This document shows, piece after piece, positions 17,148 through 26,065 of a stretch of DNA of 64,000 nucleotides. The DNA is from Halorientalis sp. IM1011. Lineage in GTDB: Archaea > Halobacteriota > Halobacteria > Halobacteriales > Haloarculaceae. Location of the stretch: assembly GCF_001989615.1 (NCBI RefSeq), contig NZ_CP019067.1, positions 2,790,001 to 2,854,000 of the forward strand, in the 5' to 3' direction. The notes under the pieces are model-generated. The model had not been told where the DNA came from. It worked only from the letters and a program-made list of their open reading frames with translations, and did no database searches. Position 1 is the first letter of the stretch; each line of letters opens with the position of its first letter. A program made the translations under genes and the position numbers.

Positions 17148-18533
17148 ATGGAATGTCAGTCCTGTGGACGTGACGTCGCGGCGGACGCGACCGTGTGTCC
17201 GTCGTGTGGGGCGTCCATCGAAGCCGGTCAGAACGTGACAGTTGGGGACGGTGGTGACCCCGTGGACTCGAATCCACAACAGTCCACGCAGGGGCAGCAA
17301 CCGGGGGGCCAGCAGGTCGGCCCCGGCCGGAACGCGGTCGGGCAACAGCAGGGCCTGGCCGACCAGATCCGGAACTCGCTGGCCGACCTCCCGCTGACCG
17401 CCGGTGCCGTCTTCGGGGCGGTGGCCGTGTTGCTCCCGTTCGGACTGCTCGCCGGGGCGGCGCTGATCTTCCTGGACTACGAGCCGCTGGCGGCCGCGGC
17501 GTCGCTGTTCTTCGTCGTCGCGGGCTTCGGGTCCGGGCACGAGATCGTCCGGACCTACCTCCGGGGTGCGAGCTTCGATTCGCTGTCCGCCGTCGACCCG
17601 TCGGACTACCCGTCGGTCGAGACGGAACTCGCGAACACGATCGACCTCCTGCAGACGAACCCTGACGCGGCGCTGTTGCTGCTGTACCTGCTCGGACCGT
17701 TCGTCCTCTACATCGGCGGTCGCTACCTCTCGCGTAACTACGCGATCGACGGTGATCTGGTCGATCACGCGACGACCGGGACCGCGGTAGTCGCCGGCGC
17801 CTTCCCCCTCGCGCTGGTGATCGGCGTCGTCTTCGGCGTCGACGACCTGATCGGTGGCGTGCTGGTCGCCGGACTGGTCGTGCCCGCGACAATCGGCGCG
17901 CTCGGCGGGCTGTCGGTCTTCGCGTTCGACGAGGACACCGGCTTCACCAGCCGAATCACGGGCTGGCTCGGTGTTGCCGGCGGGCTCGTGGTCACCTACC
18001 TGCTGTTCGATCCGGTCCCCGACCGGGCAGCGGCCCAGCTCCAGGAGATCCAGCAGCAAGCCGCCGCTGCCGGGGCCGACACCGTCGCCGAGGAACTCAC
18101 GCTCACCGTGCCACAGAAACTGGTCGGCAGCATCGCGGGCTTCCTCTCGACGGTCCAGTTCGAGCCCGGGTTCGGCAGTCAGGGGACCGTGATCCTCCTG
18201 GCGGTCGCCCTGGTCACGCTGCTGGCCGGTTTCCTGCGTGCGTATCTCGACCGCGAGGTCATCGCCACGAAGGTCCAGGCGGCCAAACTCGGCGCGCGGA
18301 TCGTCCTCGGGTACGCGACCGGCGTGCTCTTCCTCACGATTCTCCTCCCGCTGAGCACTATCGTCGTGACGATGCCGTTCAGTTCGCGGCTGTTCGCTGC
18401 CGTGTTGCCGACGGCGGCCGATCTCCCGTCGATCGTATTGCTCGGCGGCGTCATGTTCCCGGCAGTGCTGGGTGCCGCCGGCGGCTACCTCAGCGCGATG
18501 TATCTCGAACGGCAGGGTCGTCCGATCCGGTGA
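17148..18533 (+). CDS. Zinc-ribbon, multi-pass membrane protein
   Basis: 461 aa. An N-terminal zinc ribbon (C3, C6, C17, C20) is joined through a Gln/Gly-rich linker (about 40-70) to a large membrane part. This has around nine or ten hydrophobic segments in two blocks, separated by the extramembrane insert AAQLQEIQQQAAAAGADTVAEE. No transporter signature is seen. The AT-rich region acattattatc before 17148 is a likely TATA box. Its 3' end overlaps the convergent JAMM-like gene by 44 bases. The function is unknown. Confidence 0.65.
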   Translation: MECQSCGRDVAADATVCPSCGASIEAGQNVTVGDGGDPVDSNPQQSTQGQQPGGQQVGPGRNAVGQQQGLADQIRNSLADLPLTAGAVFGAVAVLLPFGLLAGAALIFLDYEPLAAAASLFFVVAGFGSGHEIVRTYLRGASFDSLSAVDPSDYPSVETELANTIDLLQTNPDAALLLLYLLGPFVLYIGGRYLSRNYAIDGDLVDHATTGTAVVAGAFPLALVIGVVFGVDDLIGGVLVAGLVVPATIGALGGLSVFAFDEDTGFTSRITGWLGVAGGLVVTYLLFDPVPDRAAAQLQEIQQQAAAAGADTVAEELTLTVPQKLVGSIAGFLSTVQFEPGFGSQGTVILLAVALVTLLAGFLRAYLDREVIATKVQAAKLGARIVLGYATGVLFLTILLPLSTIVVTMPFSSRLFAAVLPTAADLPSIVLLGGVMFPAVLGAAGGYLSAMYLERQGRPIR

Positions 18534-19167
18534 GGTTCCGGGCCGACCGGCTCGAATCCGTTCGCTCTCCTCGCCCGACTCGCCCTCCGTCGTCCGCGCC
18601 GCCGACGACTCGCGTATCGAGCGGGTTGGTCATGCTGTCGGTCGTGAAGTAGGCGGTGCCGTTGGTTTCGGTGTAGACGCCCATCGTCTCGACGAACGGG
18701 CTGAGGCGGCCGAACAGCGCGATGTCGAGCTTGCTCAGTTCGCTCTCGTTGTGCCCGGGGTGGCTGTGGACAGTGCCGATCAGGGTGGCCGTGTCGCCGC
18801 CGAGCACCTGACCCGCCGTTTCGGGCAGGCAGGTGAACGTCACCCGCTCCGGTCCCTGGCCGACGGGATCGGCGTGGACGACTTCCTCGACCCGGAGGTG
18901 CGTCTCGTTGGTCGTTCCGTAGAGACACCAGCCTTCCTCGCGGTCTTCGTCGTAGTGGCGGTCGAACTCGGCCGCGTCGGCGGCGTCGATCACGACCGTC
19001 CGGCTATCGTCGTCGTAGGCCATCGCGCCCATCGACACGCCGATACTGCCGGCGTACCAGACGACGCCGGCCCCGAGGATCACGAATCCGGCCGCAAAGG
19101 CGATAGCCAGTCTGGCGACGGTCCGATCGCTCGCCCGCGCTAGTAGCCAGGTAGTCGGCCCGGCCAT
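18490..19167 (-). CDS. Membrane-anchored JAMM/MPN-like putative metalloprotease
   Basis: 225 aa. One transmembrane helix (about 17-39) precedes a domain with the JAMM signature: a Glu in the EEGWCLYG strand (about E77/E78), then GTVHSHPGHNESELSKLDI giving H134, H136, S145 and D148 in the H-x-H-P-x8-S-x2-D spacing. JAMM enzymes are zinc isopeptidases that act on ubiquitin-like proteins (SAMPs in haloarchaea), but soluble ones are the norm. The orientation of the helix decides whether the domain faces inside or outside. The C-terminus (after about 185) is charged and low-complexity. Confidence 0.7.
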   Translation of the reverse strand: MAGPTTWLLARASDRTVARLAIAFAAGFVILGAGVVWYAGSIGVSMGAMAYDDDSRTVVIDAADAAEFDRHYDEDREEGWCLYGTTNETHLRVEEVVHADPVGQGPERVTFTCLPETAGQVLGGDTATLIGTVHSHPGHNESELSKLDIALFGRLSPFVETMGVYTETNGTAYFTTDSMTNPLDTRVVGGADDGGRVGRGERTDSSRSARNLTGSDDPAVRDTSR

Positions 19168-19411
19168 CGTCAGATCACGTCCGCGTACCTACCCAGTTCG
19201 CACTGCTGGCGGTCCTGTCCGGTCGCTCGCGTTCCTGCATTCGTCGTCATACCTGCGACGTGAGAGGGGCATGCAGCCCGGTAGAATAGTTCTGTTTGCG
19301 GCATAGATACCGTATGAGAGGATCTAGATCGTCTTAGTGGCGAGTAGTGTATCAGCTGCCGAAATCCGCCGGCTTCAAAACGCATTTGAGGGGTGCAATT
19401 GGACGAACGGC

Positions 19412-20341
19412 ATGGACCTGACAGGAAAGTCCCTCCTGGTGACCGGCGGTGCGGGTTTCGTCGGCTCTCACCTCTGTGAACGACTGGCCCAGAACAACGA
19501 CGTCCGCGCGGTCGACGACCTCTCGAACGGCGACCCCTCGTGGGTGCCCGACGGCGTGGAGTTCGTCGAGGGCGACCTGACCGACCCCGCCGTCGCAGAG
19601 GACGTCATCACGGCGGACCTCGATGGGGTCTTCCACTTCGCGGCCGATCGAACTGTGGACACCGACGACCCGCGCGCCCAGTACGAACTCAATGGCAACC
19701 TCACGCTCACCGTGCTCGAACGGATGCGCGAGGTCGGCGTCGACAACATCGCCTTTACCTCCTCCTCGACGGTGTACGGCGAGGCACCTCGTCCCACGCC
19801 CGAGGACTTCGCGCCGATGGAACCCATCTCGGCCTACGGCGCGAGCAAACTCTCCGAGGAGTCGCTGATCTCCGTCTACGCGAAGAGCTACGGGATTCAG
19901 GCGTGGGTCTACCGCTTCGCGAACATCGTCGGCCCGCGCCTCCAGAAGGGCGCTGTCATCCCCGACTTCATCCACAAGCTCCGGGAGAGTCCCGACACGC
20001 TCGAAATCCTCGGGGACGGTCGCCAGGAGAAATCGTACATGCACGTCAAATCCTGCGTCGACGCGATGTGTCACGTCGTCGAGAACGCCGACGACGACCT
20101 GAACGTCTACAACCTCGGGACCCGGACCACCACGTCGGTCACTACCATCGCCGACATCGTCAGCGACGCGATGGACCTCGATCCGGAGTACGAGTTCACC
20201 GGCGGCGACCGCGGCTGGGTCGGCGACGTCCCCCGCATGCGCCTCTCCATCGAGAAGCTCTCGGCACTGGGCTGGGAACCCGACCAGTCCAGCGACGACG
20301 CCGTGCGAAAAGCCGCCGAGGAACTCGTCCAGGAGCACTAG
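19412..20341 (+). CDS. NAD-dependent sugar-nucleotide epimerase (extended SDR)
   Basis: 309 aa. The NAD-binding motif GGAGFVG is at 12-18, the catalytic segment FTSSSTVYGE at 115-124, and the active-site pair YGASK (Y142, K146). FANIVGPR and the C-terminal sugar-binding half match UDP-glucose 4-epimerase/dTDP-glucose dehydratase-like enzymes. It probably supplies an activated sugar for S-layer or lipid glycans. The open frame runs to 19337, but MDLTGKSLLVTGG at 19412 is the natural start. No glycan cluster surrounds it. Confidence 0.88.
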   Translation: MDLTGKSLLVTGGAGFVGSHLCERLAQNNDVRAVDDLSNGDPSWVPDGVEFVEGDLTDPAVAEDVITADLDGVFHFAADRTVDTDDPRAQYELNGNLTLTVLERMREVGVDNIAFTSSSTVYGEAPRPTPEDFAPMEPISAYGASKLSEESLISVYAKSYGIQAWVYRFANIVGPRLQKGAVIPDFIHKLRESPDTLEILGDGRQEKSYMHVKSCVDAMCHVVENADDDLNVYNLGTRTTTSVTTIADIVSDAMDLDPEYEFTGGDRGWVGDVPRMRLSIEKLSALGWEPDQSSDDAVRKAAEELVQEH

Positions 20342-20392
20342 TCAGAAGCCCCCAACGGCAGCCCTTTTGTCACCCGGTTCCTACGCTCCGGC

Positions 20393-21151
20393 GTGCAGAT
20401 CGTCGGGTACGACACGGGCGTCGGTGACGACCGTGAGCCTGCCCTGACCCTCGCGACGGCCGAGGGGATCGAGCGGCTGTCGCTCGCGCCGGGGACGGAT
20501 CTCGCGTACACCCTCGACGACCGCCACTGCGCCGGGACGATCAGCGACGGGAGCCACGAGGCCTGCCCGAACCCAACCGGGCCCTACTGCGACGATCACA
20601 CCAGCCGCTGGGCCTGCGCCCGCTGTGTCGGGAACTGCGACCTCCCCCTGCCGTCCTGCCGGGAGGAACACGCGATCTATCTCGCAGCGTTCGCCCCGGC
20701 GACGTTCAAGGTGGGCGTCACGCGCTCCTGGCGGCTGGACACCCGCCTGCGCGAACAGGGGGCCGACAGGGCGGCCCACCTGCGGACGGTCGCGGACGGC
20801 CGGATCGCCCGGCAGGTCGAAGCCGACATCGCCCAGGCGGTGGGCGACCGGGTGCGCGTCCCGACGAAAACCGAGGGACTCCACCGCGACGTGGACGAGG
20901 CTGCGTGGCGCGACCTGCTGACCGAGTACGACCCCACCGAGACCTTCGAGTTCGACTACGGGTTCGCGCTGGCCGACCGGCCGGTCGCCGAAACCTTGCT
21001 GACCGGTACGGTCCGGGGCACGCAGGGCCGGGTCCTCGTCCTCGATAACGGTGGAACGACCTTCGCCGTGGATATGCGCGACCTGGTCGGGTACGATATC
21101 TCGGAGGGGGGCACGGATCGGGAGTTACAGGCCAGTCTCGGCGCGTTCTGA
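20393..21151 (+). CDS. DUF2797 protein with zinc-binding Cys cluster and GIY-YIG-like part
   Basis: 252 aa from a GTG. A cysteine-rich N-terminal half (CAGT, CPNPTGPYCDDH, CARCVGNCDLPLPSC, about 50-90) probably binds zinc. The next segment, IYLAAFAPATFKVGVTR followed by RLREQGADRA, resembles the core strands of GIY-YIG domains (Y-L and K-V-G pattern). I recognise the whole as DUF2797. No nuclease activity can be claimed, because the exact GIY and YIG triplets are altered. It lies 51 bases downstream of the epimerase. Confidence 0.75.
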   Translation: MQIVGYDTGVGDDREPALTLATAEGIERLSLAPGTDLAYTLDDRHCAGTISDGSHEACPNPTGPYCDDHTSRWACARCVGNCDLPLPSCREEHAIYLAAFAPATFKVGVTRSWRLDTRLREQGADRAAHLRTVADGRIARQVEADIAQAVGDRVRVPTKTEGLHRDVDEAAWRDLLTEYDPTETFEFDYGFALADRPVAETLLTGTVRGTQGRVLVLDNGGTTFAVDMRDLVGYDISEGGTDRELQASLGAF

Positions 21152-21167
21152 TTCCTTCGCCCCCGTC

Positions 21168-21185
21168 GTGTTTTACACAAAACAC
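21168..21185 (+). promoter_or_regulatory. Perfect inverted repeat in the promoter of the 21212 gene
   Basis: GTGTTTT (21168-21174) and AAAACAC (21179-21185) flank a 4-base centre, starting 44 bases before the ATG at 21212. The AT-rich centre would overlap the TATA position, so a repressor site is plausible. Confidence 0.4.
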
Positions 21186-21211
21186 TTACCGGGGTGTGCG
21201 GACCGTCGTGT

Positions 21212-22228
21212 ATGGAGCGTGAAACGAAACTCGCGGGCGCGGCGGGGGCGGTCCTCGTCGCGGCCGCCCTGTTCGTCGCCGTCGCGCCGGGTGCGCTGGC
21301 CGACGCGACGCCCGACCCGCCGCCCTCCGAGCTGTCGGTACAGGAACAGACCATCGCCGCCGGGGAGATAACCGGTGGGACCGCGACCCTCTCGGTCCGG
21401 AGTCGGCTCTCCCACGACGGGGGTCCCGGCGAGAACGTGACGGTGCTGGTCCGCGCGGTGAACGAAGACACCGATCTGGTCGCCGCGACCAGAACGACCG
21501 AGGTCGGGACGGTCGAGGGCACGCGCGAGGTGCCGGTCGTCCAGAACCTCAGCGTCGACCGCGAGGGCGACTACCGGATCGAGACGCTCGTCTACCAGGA
21601 CGGTGAGCGGGTCGCCTCGGGGACCAAGACCGTCCGGGGCGTCGGCGGTCTCCAGCCGGACTACGCTCGGACCGGTGTCGAGTTCCACACCTTCGAGGGC
21701 TTCGGCTCGGGGCAGTTACCGCCGATCCAGTTCTCGATCACCGAGAGCGATGGGTCCTCCGCGACGCTGAACGTCACCGCCTATCTCACGAACACCGGTG
21801 ACCTGGCCAACGACGAGCTGAAGATCACCGTGCTGGCCCGGCAGGCGGACTCGAACATCGTGGCCGACCGGCAGGTCAGGACGGTCGGATCGATTCGGCC
21901 GGGGCGGACCGCCACGCCCTCCGCGTTGCTGACGGTGCCGGACGACTACAACTACAAGCTGATGGCGATACTCCAGGCCGACGACGTGCTGGTCGGGACG
22001 GCACAGGCGACGGCGACGCTGAACCCCAACCAGACGGTGACGGTCGAGGCGAACGGCACGGGCAGCGACACACTCGACACGAGCGACTTCGAGGCGGAAG
22101 ACGAGACACAGCAGACCGAGAGCGCCCCCGGTGAGCGGACTACCACCGAAGGCGGTCCCGGCTTCGGCGCGGCTATCGCCTCGCTGGCCGTCCTCGCCGT
22201 CGCACTCTACGCACGGAGGTTCCAATGA
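21212..22228 (+). CDS. Secreted PGF-CTERM surface protein (DUF7490-like)
   Basis: 338 aa. Signal peptide about 1-36 (cleavage near ALA-DA), two Ig-like/CARDB-looking beta domains (about 45-145 and 155-290), a Thr/Glu-rich stalk, and the C-terminal tripartite anchor PGFGAAIASLAVLAVALYARR. This is a PGF-CTERM sorting signal processed by archaeosortase A, so the protein is likely lipid-linked on the cell surface. The repeated TLNVTAYLTNTGDLANDELK motif suggests adhesion or scaffolding. Start at 21212; the ATGA overlap with the next gene shows co-transcription. Confidence 0.75.
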   Translation: MERETKLAGAAGAVLVAAALFVAVAPGALADATPDPPPSELSVQEQTIAAGEITGGTATLSVRSRLSHDGGPGENVTVLVRAVNEDTDLVAATRTTEVGTVEGTREVPVVQNLSVDREGDYRIETLVYQDGERVASGTKTVRGVGGLQPDYARTGVEFHTFEGFGSGQLPPIQFSITESDGSSATLNVTAYLTNTGDLANDELKITVLARQADSNIVADRQVRTVGSIRPGRTATPSALLTVPDDYNYKLMAILQADDVLVGTAQATATLNPNQTVTVEANGTGSDTLDTSDFEAEDETQQTESAPGERTTTEGGPGFGAAIASLAVLAVALYARRFQ

Positions 22229-22542
22229 CGGAGACGACAGACACGACCGACGACGCACCGACCGCCAGTCAGTCGCCTGCGGGATCGGACGCGACCGATT
22301 CCACGACGGTCGAGGAGATGAGCGTCTTCGACCAGCTCCAGTGGGGCGCGCTGGTGGTTCTGGTGATCGTCGCGCTCTGGGCGACGGCACAGTTCTACCT
22401 GAGCGCGACCCGGGCTATCGACGTCTGGGTCGGCGCAGGGTACCAGCCCCTCGTCATGGCCGCGTTCAATCTCGCGTTGCTTCTGAGCGCGGTCGCGGGC
22501 ATCTCGCTTCTGGCCCGGCGGCTCGGAACCGTGCCGACCTGA
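22225..22542 (+). CDS. Small two-helix membrane protein, partner of the PGF-CTERM protein
   Basis: 105 aa: Thr/Asp-rich cytoplasmic-looking N-terminus (1-35), then two transmembrane helices (about 42-60 and 70-95). It overlaps the PGF-CTERM gene by 4 bases, so the two are translationally coupled. No family is recognised with confidence. It may anchor or export its partner, but this is inference from the coupling alone. Confidence 0.6.
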   Translation: MTETTDTTDDAPTASQSPAGSDATDSTTVEEMSVFDQLQWGALVVLVIVALWATAQFYLSATRAIDVWVGAGYQPLVMAAFNLALLLSAVAGISLLARRLGTVPT

Positions 22543-22591
22543 GGAGTCGAACACGACAATCCTTTTCCCGAGCGCTCCCGAACCCGGACCC

Positions 22592-23059
22592 ATGGCAGAC
22601 GACGATCCTTCCGAGGAGACAGAGGCAGAGAGCGAAGCCCCAGAGAGCGAAGGCGAGGAGAAGTCCTTCCGCGAGCGGGTCGAGGAGATCCGCCAGCAGC
22701 GAGCCGAGGAAGGTGAGGGCGAAGAGGGCGAGGGTATGAGCCGCGAGGAGCGCCTCGAAGAGATGATGGGCGGCGGAGGCGGTGGCGGCCCCGGCGGCAT
22801 GGGCGGCGGCGGCAACCCCTTCGCCCAGATGATGGGCGGCATGATGGGTGGCGGCCCCGGTGGCGGCGGCATGGGCCCCGGCGGTGGCGGCCCCGGCGGC
22901 ATGGGTCCGGGCGGCCCCGGCGGCGAAGGTCGCGGTCGCGGCCGCGAGGAAGGCGGCAGCGACAACGAGGAACTGACCCGCGAAGTCCGAAAGCTCCGCG
23001 ACGAGGTCCACGACGTGCGCCGTACCCTCGACCGGATCGCCGACGCGCTCGAAGACTGA
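22592..23059 (+). CDS. Acidic protein with long Gly/Met-rich low-complexity core
   Basis: 155 aa. Three parts are visible: an acidic N-terminus with the helix FRERVEEIRQQRAEE (about 27-41), a Gly/Met/Pro core from about 59 to 121 with repeated GGPGGMG, MMGGMMGGG and GPGGPGG segments, and a C-terminal coiled-coil-like helix EVRKLRDEVHDVRRTLDRI (about 131-149). There is no signal peptide, so it is probably cytoplasmic. No family is recognised. The core could be flexible, metal-binding through its methionines, or condensate-forming; none of these is shown. Confidence 0.65.
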   Translation: MADDDPSEETEAESEAPESEGEEKSFRERVEEIRQQRAEEGEGEEGEGMSREERLEEMMGGGGGGGPGGMGGGGNPFAQMMGGMMGGGPGGGGMGPGGGGPGGMGPGGPGGEGRGRGREEGGSDNEELTREVRKLRDEVHDVRRTLDRIADALED

Positions 23060-23110
23060 GCGCACTCGCAGAACCGTAATTCTCCGCTTTTTCCGCTCGC
23101 CAGCGTCGCG

Positions 23111-24184
23111 TCAACCCTGTGGGAGGATCATCCGGACGCGGCTCCCGTCGGACCCGGTCTCGATGTCGAGATCGCCGCCGGACCGCTCGACGAACCAGTC
23201 GACGAGCCACAGGCCGAGGCCGTTGCTGTGTTCGAGCGCCGACTCGGCGGGCAACTCCCGCACGGACAGTTCGTGATCCGGGATACCGGGCCCGTCGTCG
23301 GCTACCTCGACCGTGACGGTGTCGTCGCCGTTCGAGACAGTGATATCGACCGTGGGGGCTGGATCGTCGTTGTGGACGATGGCGTTCTCGACGACGTTCT
23401 CGACGGCGACTTCGAACATACTGCCGACGGAGACCGGGGCGAACTCGGGGGTGGTCACCGTGATCCTCGCGGCGTCGTGGACGGCACCGAGGTCCTCGCT
23501 GACGCGTTCGACGACGGTGCTCGCGTCGACGACGATCAGGTCGTCGGTCCGCAAGACGGACTCCATCTGTCGGCCCTGCTCGGCCAGTTCGACGATGCGG
23601 TCGACGTGCCGGCGGAAGGTCTCGACCTCGTTTTCGTCGACGTCCAGCGTGTCGATCTGCCCTTCGAGGACGGTCGCGTGGTTGCGCAGGTCGTGTCTGA
23701 GGACGCGGTTGACGACGGACAGTCCCGCCGCCAGTTGTTCGGCTTCCTCGCGGGCCCGTTCCGTTCGCTCCCGTTCGAGTCGGCGCTCGGCGTCGTAGAG
23801 CCCGATGAGTCCGCCGTCGAGCAGGCCGCCGGCCGCCCAGCCGACGAACAGCTCCACCGTCGCATCCGGTGCGATCCCTTCGACGGCGTTCAGGTAGCCG
23901 TTCAGCGCGCCGCCGAAGCCCAGCGCGGCCGCACCGAGCAACGCCCACGCCGCGACGCGCGTGAGGTGCGTCGCACGGTCGCGGTCCGCCCTGACCCAGA
24001 GGCCGACTGCGATCAGCAGGACGAGTATCGCGGCCGGTGCGATCAACCAGACCACGAGCGCCACCGCCGTCACGTCCGAGGAGAGCATGAGCGCCACGTT
24101 CGTGGCCAACAGGACGAGCGACACGGCCGCCAGCGATGCCACTCCGAATCGGATCGTCCGCCGCCGCTCCGGAGCACTCATCAT
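23111..24184 (-). CDS. Membrane sensor histidine kinase
   Basis: 357 aa. Four or five N-terminal transmembrane helices (about 12-125) are followed by a coiled coil and a dimerisation helix with VNRVLRHDLRNHATVLEG (phospho-acceptor His in RHDLRN). The HATPase_c domain has N-box VENVVENAIVHN, G1 DDGPGIP and G2 SNGLGLWLV. No PAS domain is present. It is an orphan: no response regulator is adjacent, as is common in haloarchaea. MMSAP allows starts at 24184 or 24181. Confidence 0.88.
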   Translation of the reverse strand: MMSAPERRRTIRFGVASLAAVSLVLLATNVALMLSSDVTAVALVVWLIAPAAILVLLIAVGLWVRADRDRATHLTRVAAWALLGAAALGFGGALNGYLNAVEGIAPDATVELFVGWAAGGLLDGGLIGLYDAERRLERERTERAREEAEQLAAGLSVVNRVLRHDLRNHATVLEGQIDTLDVDENEVETFRRHVDRIVELAEQGRQMESVLRTDDLIVVDASTVVERVSEDLGAVHDAARITVTTPEFAPVSVGSMFEVAVENVVENAIVHNDDPAPTVDITVSNGDDTVTVEVADDGPGIPDHELSVRELPAESALEHSNGLGLWLVDWFVERSGGDLDIETGSDGSRVRMILPQG

Positions 24185-24277
24185 ACTCTCTCGGTCCGTC
24201 GACTCGTCGGAAGGAGACGGGCCACGATAATGAAACCCCCTCGCGAAACGAGACTCGAAGCCCGTCTCGCCGGAACG

Positions 24278-25384
24278 CTACAGCAACATCTCGTAGACGT
24301 CCGAGAGCTTGTCGACTGCGTGGTCGACGCTCATGGCGTCACGGCGGTCGAGGCAGTTCGCCCCCAGCACGTCGCGTTCGGCGAGCGTCCGCTCGATGAC
24401 CGCCCGGAACCCGTCCGGGTCGCCCGGGGGCGCACGGTAGCCGGTTTCACCGGTGACGACGGTGTCCGAGAGCGCGCCGGCGTCGACGGCCGCGACCGGC
24501 GTCCCGCAGGCGTTGGCTTCGAGCGCGACCAGCCCCTGTGTCTCCACGGGACTGGGGAACGCGAACACGTCGAGCGCGCTGTAGAAGGCGGCGAGGTCCT
24601 CGCGGTCGAGAAAGCCGAGAAAGCGAGCGTCCACGTCGGCGTCGGCGGCCAACCGTTCCAGCCGATCCCGGGCCGGCCCGTCACCGCCGAACACGAGGGT
24701 CACGTCCATCCCGTCGGCCGCCTCGACGATCAGTTCCAGGTGCTTCTCGAACCCGTGGCGTCCGGTGTAGCCGACGAGTGGTTTCCCCGTGTCGAGGTCG
24801 TGGGCCTCGACGAACTGGCTCGTGTCCACCGGCGCGAACCGGTCGGTATCGACGCCGTTCGGGACGACCTCGACGGCGGTCCGGACGCCGATCTCCCGGA
24901 GGTGGTGGCGGGCGGGTTCACTCGGGACCACGACCATCTCAGCCCGGTTGAGGAACCACTTCTCGTAGGACCGCGCGGCCCGTTCGATTGGCGTCCGGAG
25001 CCACCCCTCCGCGATGTAGTCGGCGTATTCGGCGGTCGGGGTGTGGTAGGAGGCGACCAGCGGGACGCCGTGGCTCCGGGCGTACTTCAGCCCGCTGAGC
25101 CCCAGCAGGAACGGTGTGTGAGTGTGGATCAGATCGGGGTCGGACGCATCGATCCCGTCCGGCACGCGCGGCATCGCGGCGTTGAACTCGTCGTAGAACG
25201 GGAATTCGAAGCTCCTGACCGGATACTCGTCCTCGGCGGGGTCGTACTCGTCGGCCCCCGGATAGACGATCGGCATCCGGCCCCCGCGATCCGCCCAGCG
25301 CTGTCGCCAGGTCTGGACCGTGTAGGTCACGCCGTTAACAGTCGGCAGATACGTATCGGTGAAGACGGCCACGGTCCGACCCAT
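24278..25384 (-). CDS. GT4-family glycosyltransferase (GT-B fold)
   Basis: 368 aa from the ATG at 25384. The N-terminal acceptor domain opens with VAVFTDTYLPTVNGVTYTV, typical of mannosyl/glucosyl-lipid and sulfoquinovosyl-type transferases. The donor domain has GYTGRHGFEKHLEL and LVFGGDGPARDRL, then PSPVETQGLVALEANACGTP with the E-x7-E motif. It probably glycosylates a lipid or polyprenyl acceptor on the cytoplasmic side. The acceptor is unknown. It is separate from the kinase downstream. Confidence 0.88.
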   Translation of the reverse strand: MGRTVAVFTDTYLPTVNGVTYTVQTWRQRWADRGGRMPIVYPGADEYDPAEDEYPVRSFEFPFYDEFNAAMPRVPDGIDASDPDLIHTHTPFLLGLSGLKYARSHGVPLVASYHTPTAEYADYIAEGWLRTPIERAARSYEKWFLNRAEMVVVPSEPARHHLREIGVRTAVEVVPNGVDTDRFAPVDTSQFVEAHDLDTGKPLVGYTGRHGFEKHLELIVEAADGMDVTLVFGGDGPARDRLERLAADADVDARFLGFLDREDLAAFYSALDVFAFPSPVETQGLVALEANACGTPVAAVDAGALSDTVVTGETGYRAPPGDPDGFRAVIERTLAERDVLGANCLDRRDAMSVDHAVDKLSDVYEMLL

Positions 25385-25677
25385 CGCAGGACAGTTCGAC
25401 GACCTGTCTCTAATACGTTGTGTCATCGGCGAGATCGTGATAGATACATTTCATCTAGCCCCGGTGCGAGATTCGCCTGCGAGTAGCCCCCATCGCGGAT
25501 ATCGCCGTAACACCGGTGAGGTGATCCGCTCCGACCGAGTCGACCCGCGAGCGCCGGACTACTGAGTCCCTGCACGGGGAGGCCGTGACGAGGGTCCGAA
25601 AAAACCCTACCGAAAGCTCGGCGGTTCCGCGACGGCAAACAGAACCTATACCCCGTCTCGACCGGTGAGTCCCGGGT

Positions 25678-25962
25678 ATGCCCAGCGAGGAGCAACTGGC
25701 CGCCGAGCGCATCGAGCGTCTGCAGGCGCTCGCGAAGGCCGCCACCTCGGCGGGCGAGACCGACCGCGCCCGGACCTACGTCCGCCGCGCCCGTCGCATC
25801 GCCGAGCGCAACCGGCTCTCGCTTCCGCCCGAGTTCAAACGGTTCACCTGCGACCGCTGTGACGCGTACCTCCGCCCCGGCGTGAACGCCCGCATCCGAA
25901 CCCGGGACGGCCACGTCGTCGTCACCTGTGACTGCGGGAGCCACGCCCGCTACCCGTACTGA
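25678..25962 (+). CDS. rnp4: Ribonuclease P protein component 4 (Rpp21)
   Basis: 94 aa subunit of the archaeal RNase P holoenzyme that trims tRNA 5' leaders. The N-terminal helices RIERLQALAKAA and RARTYVRRARRIAERN are followed by a zinc ribbon with C58, C61, C84 and C86 (FTCDRCDAYLRPG ... CDCGSHARYPY). Length and residues are typical. A TATA-like acctatacc lies about 27 bases before the ATG. The YhbY and MscS genes follow on the same strand after 103 bases. Confidence 0.92.
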   Translation: MPSEEQLAAERIERLQALAKAATSAGETDRARTYVRRARRIAERNRLSLPPEFKRFTCDRCDAYLRPGVNARIRTRDGHVVVTCDCGSHARYPY

Positions 25963-26065
25963 TCGCGGTCGCCTCATCCACCCGCCCTGGCTGCCACTGC
26001 GAACCGCACCCACACGCTCCATCGGTGATAGCTTTTAAGAACGATTGCCCTATAGTGAAGACGAC

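Noticed and set aside
19170-19385. 71-codon ORF on the minus strand before the epimerase gene
   Set aside because: No signal, motif or acidic composition; it covers the promoter region of the epimerase gene.
23228-25486. 752-codon open frame on the plus strand
   Set aside because: Antisense to the histidine kinase and the GT4 gene, which both have full motifs. Long antisense frames are expected at this GC content.
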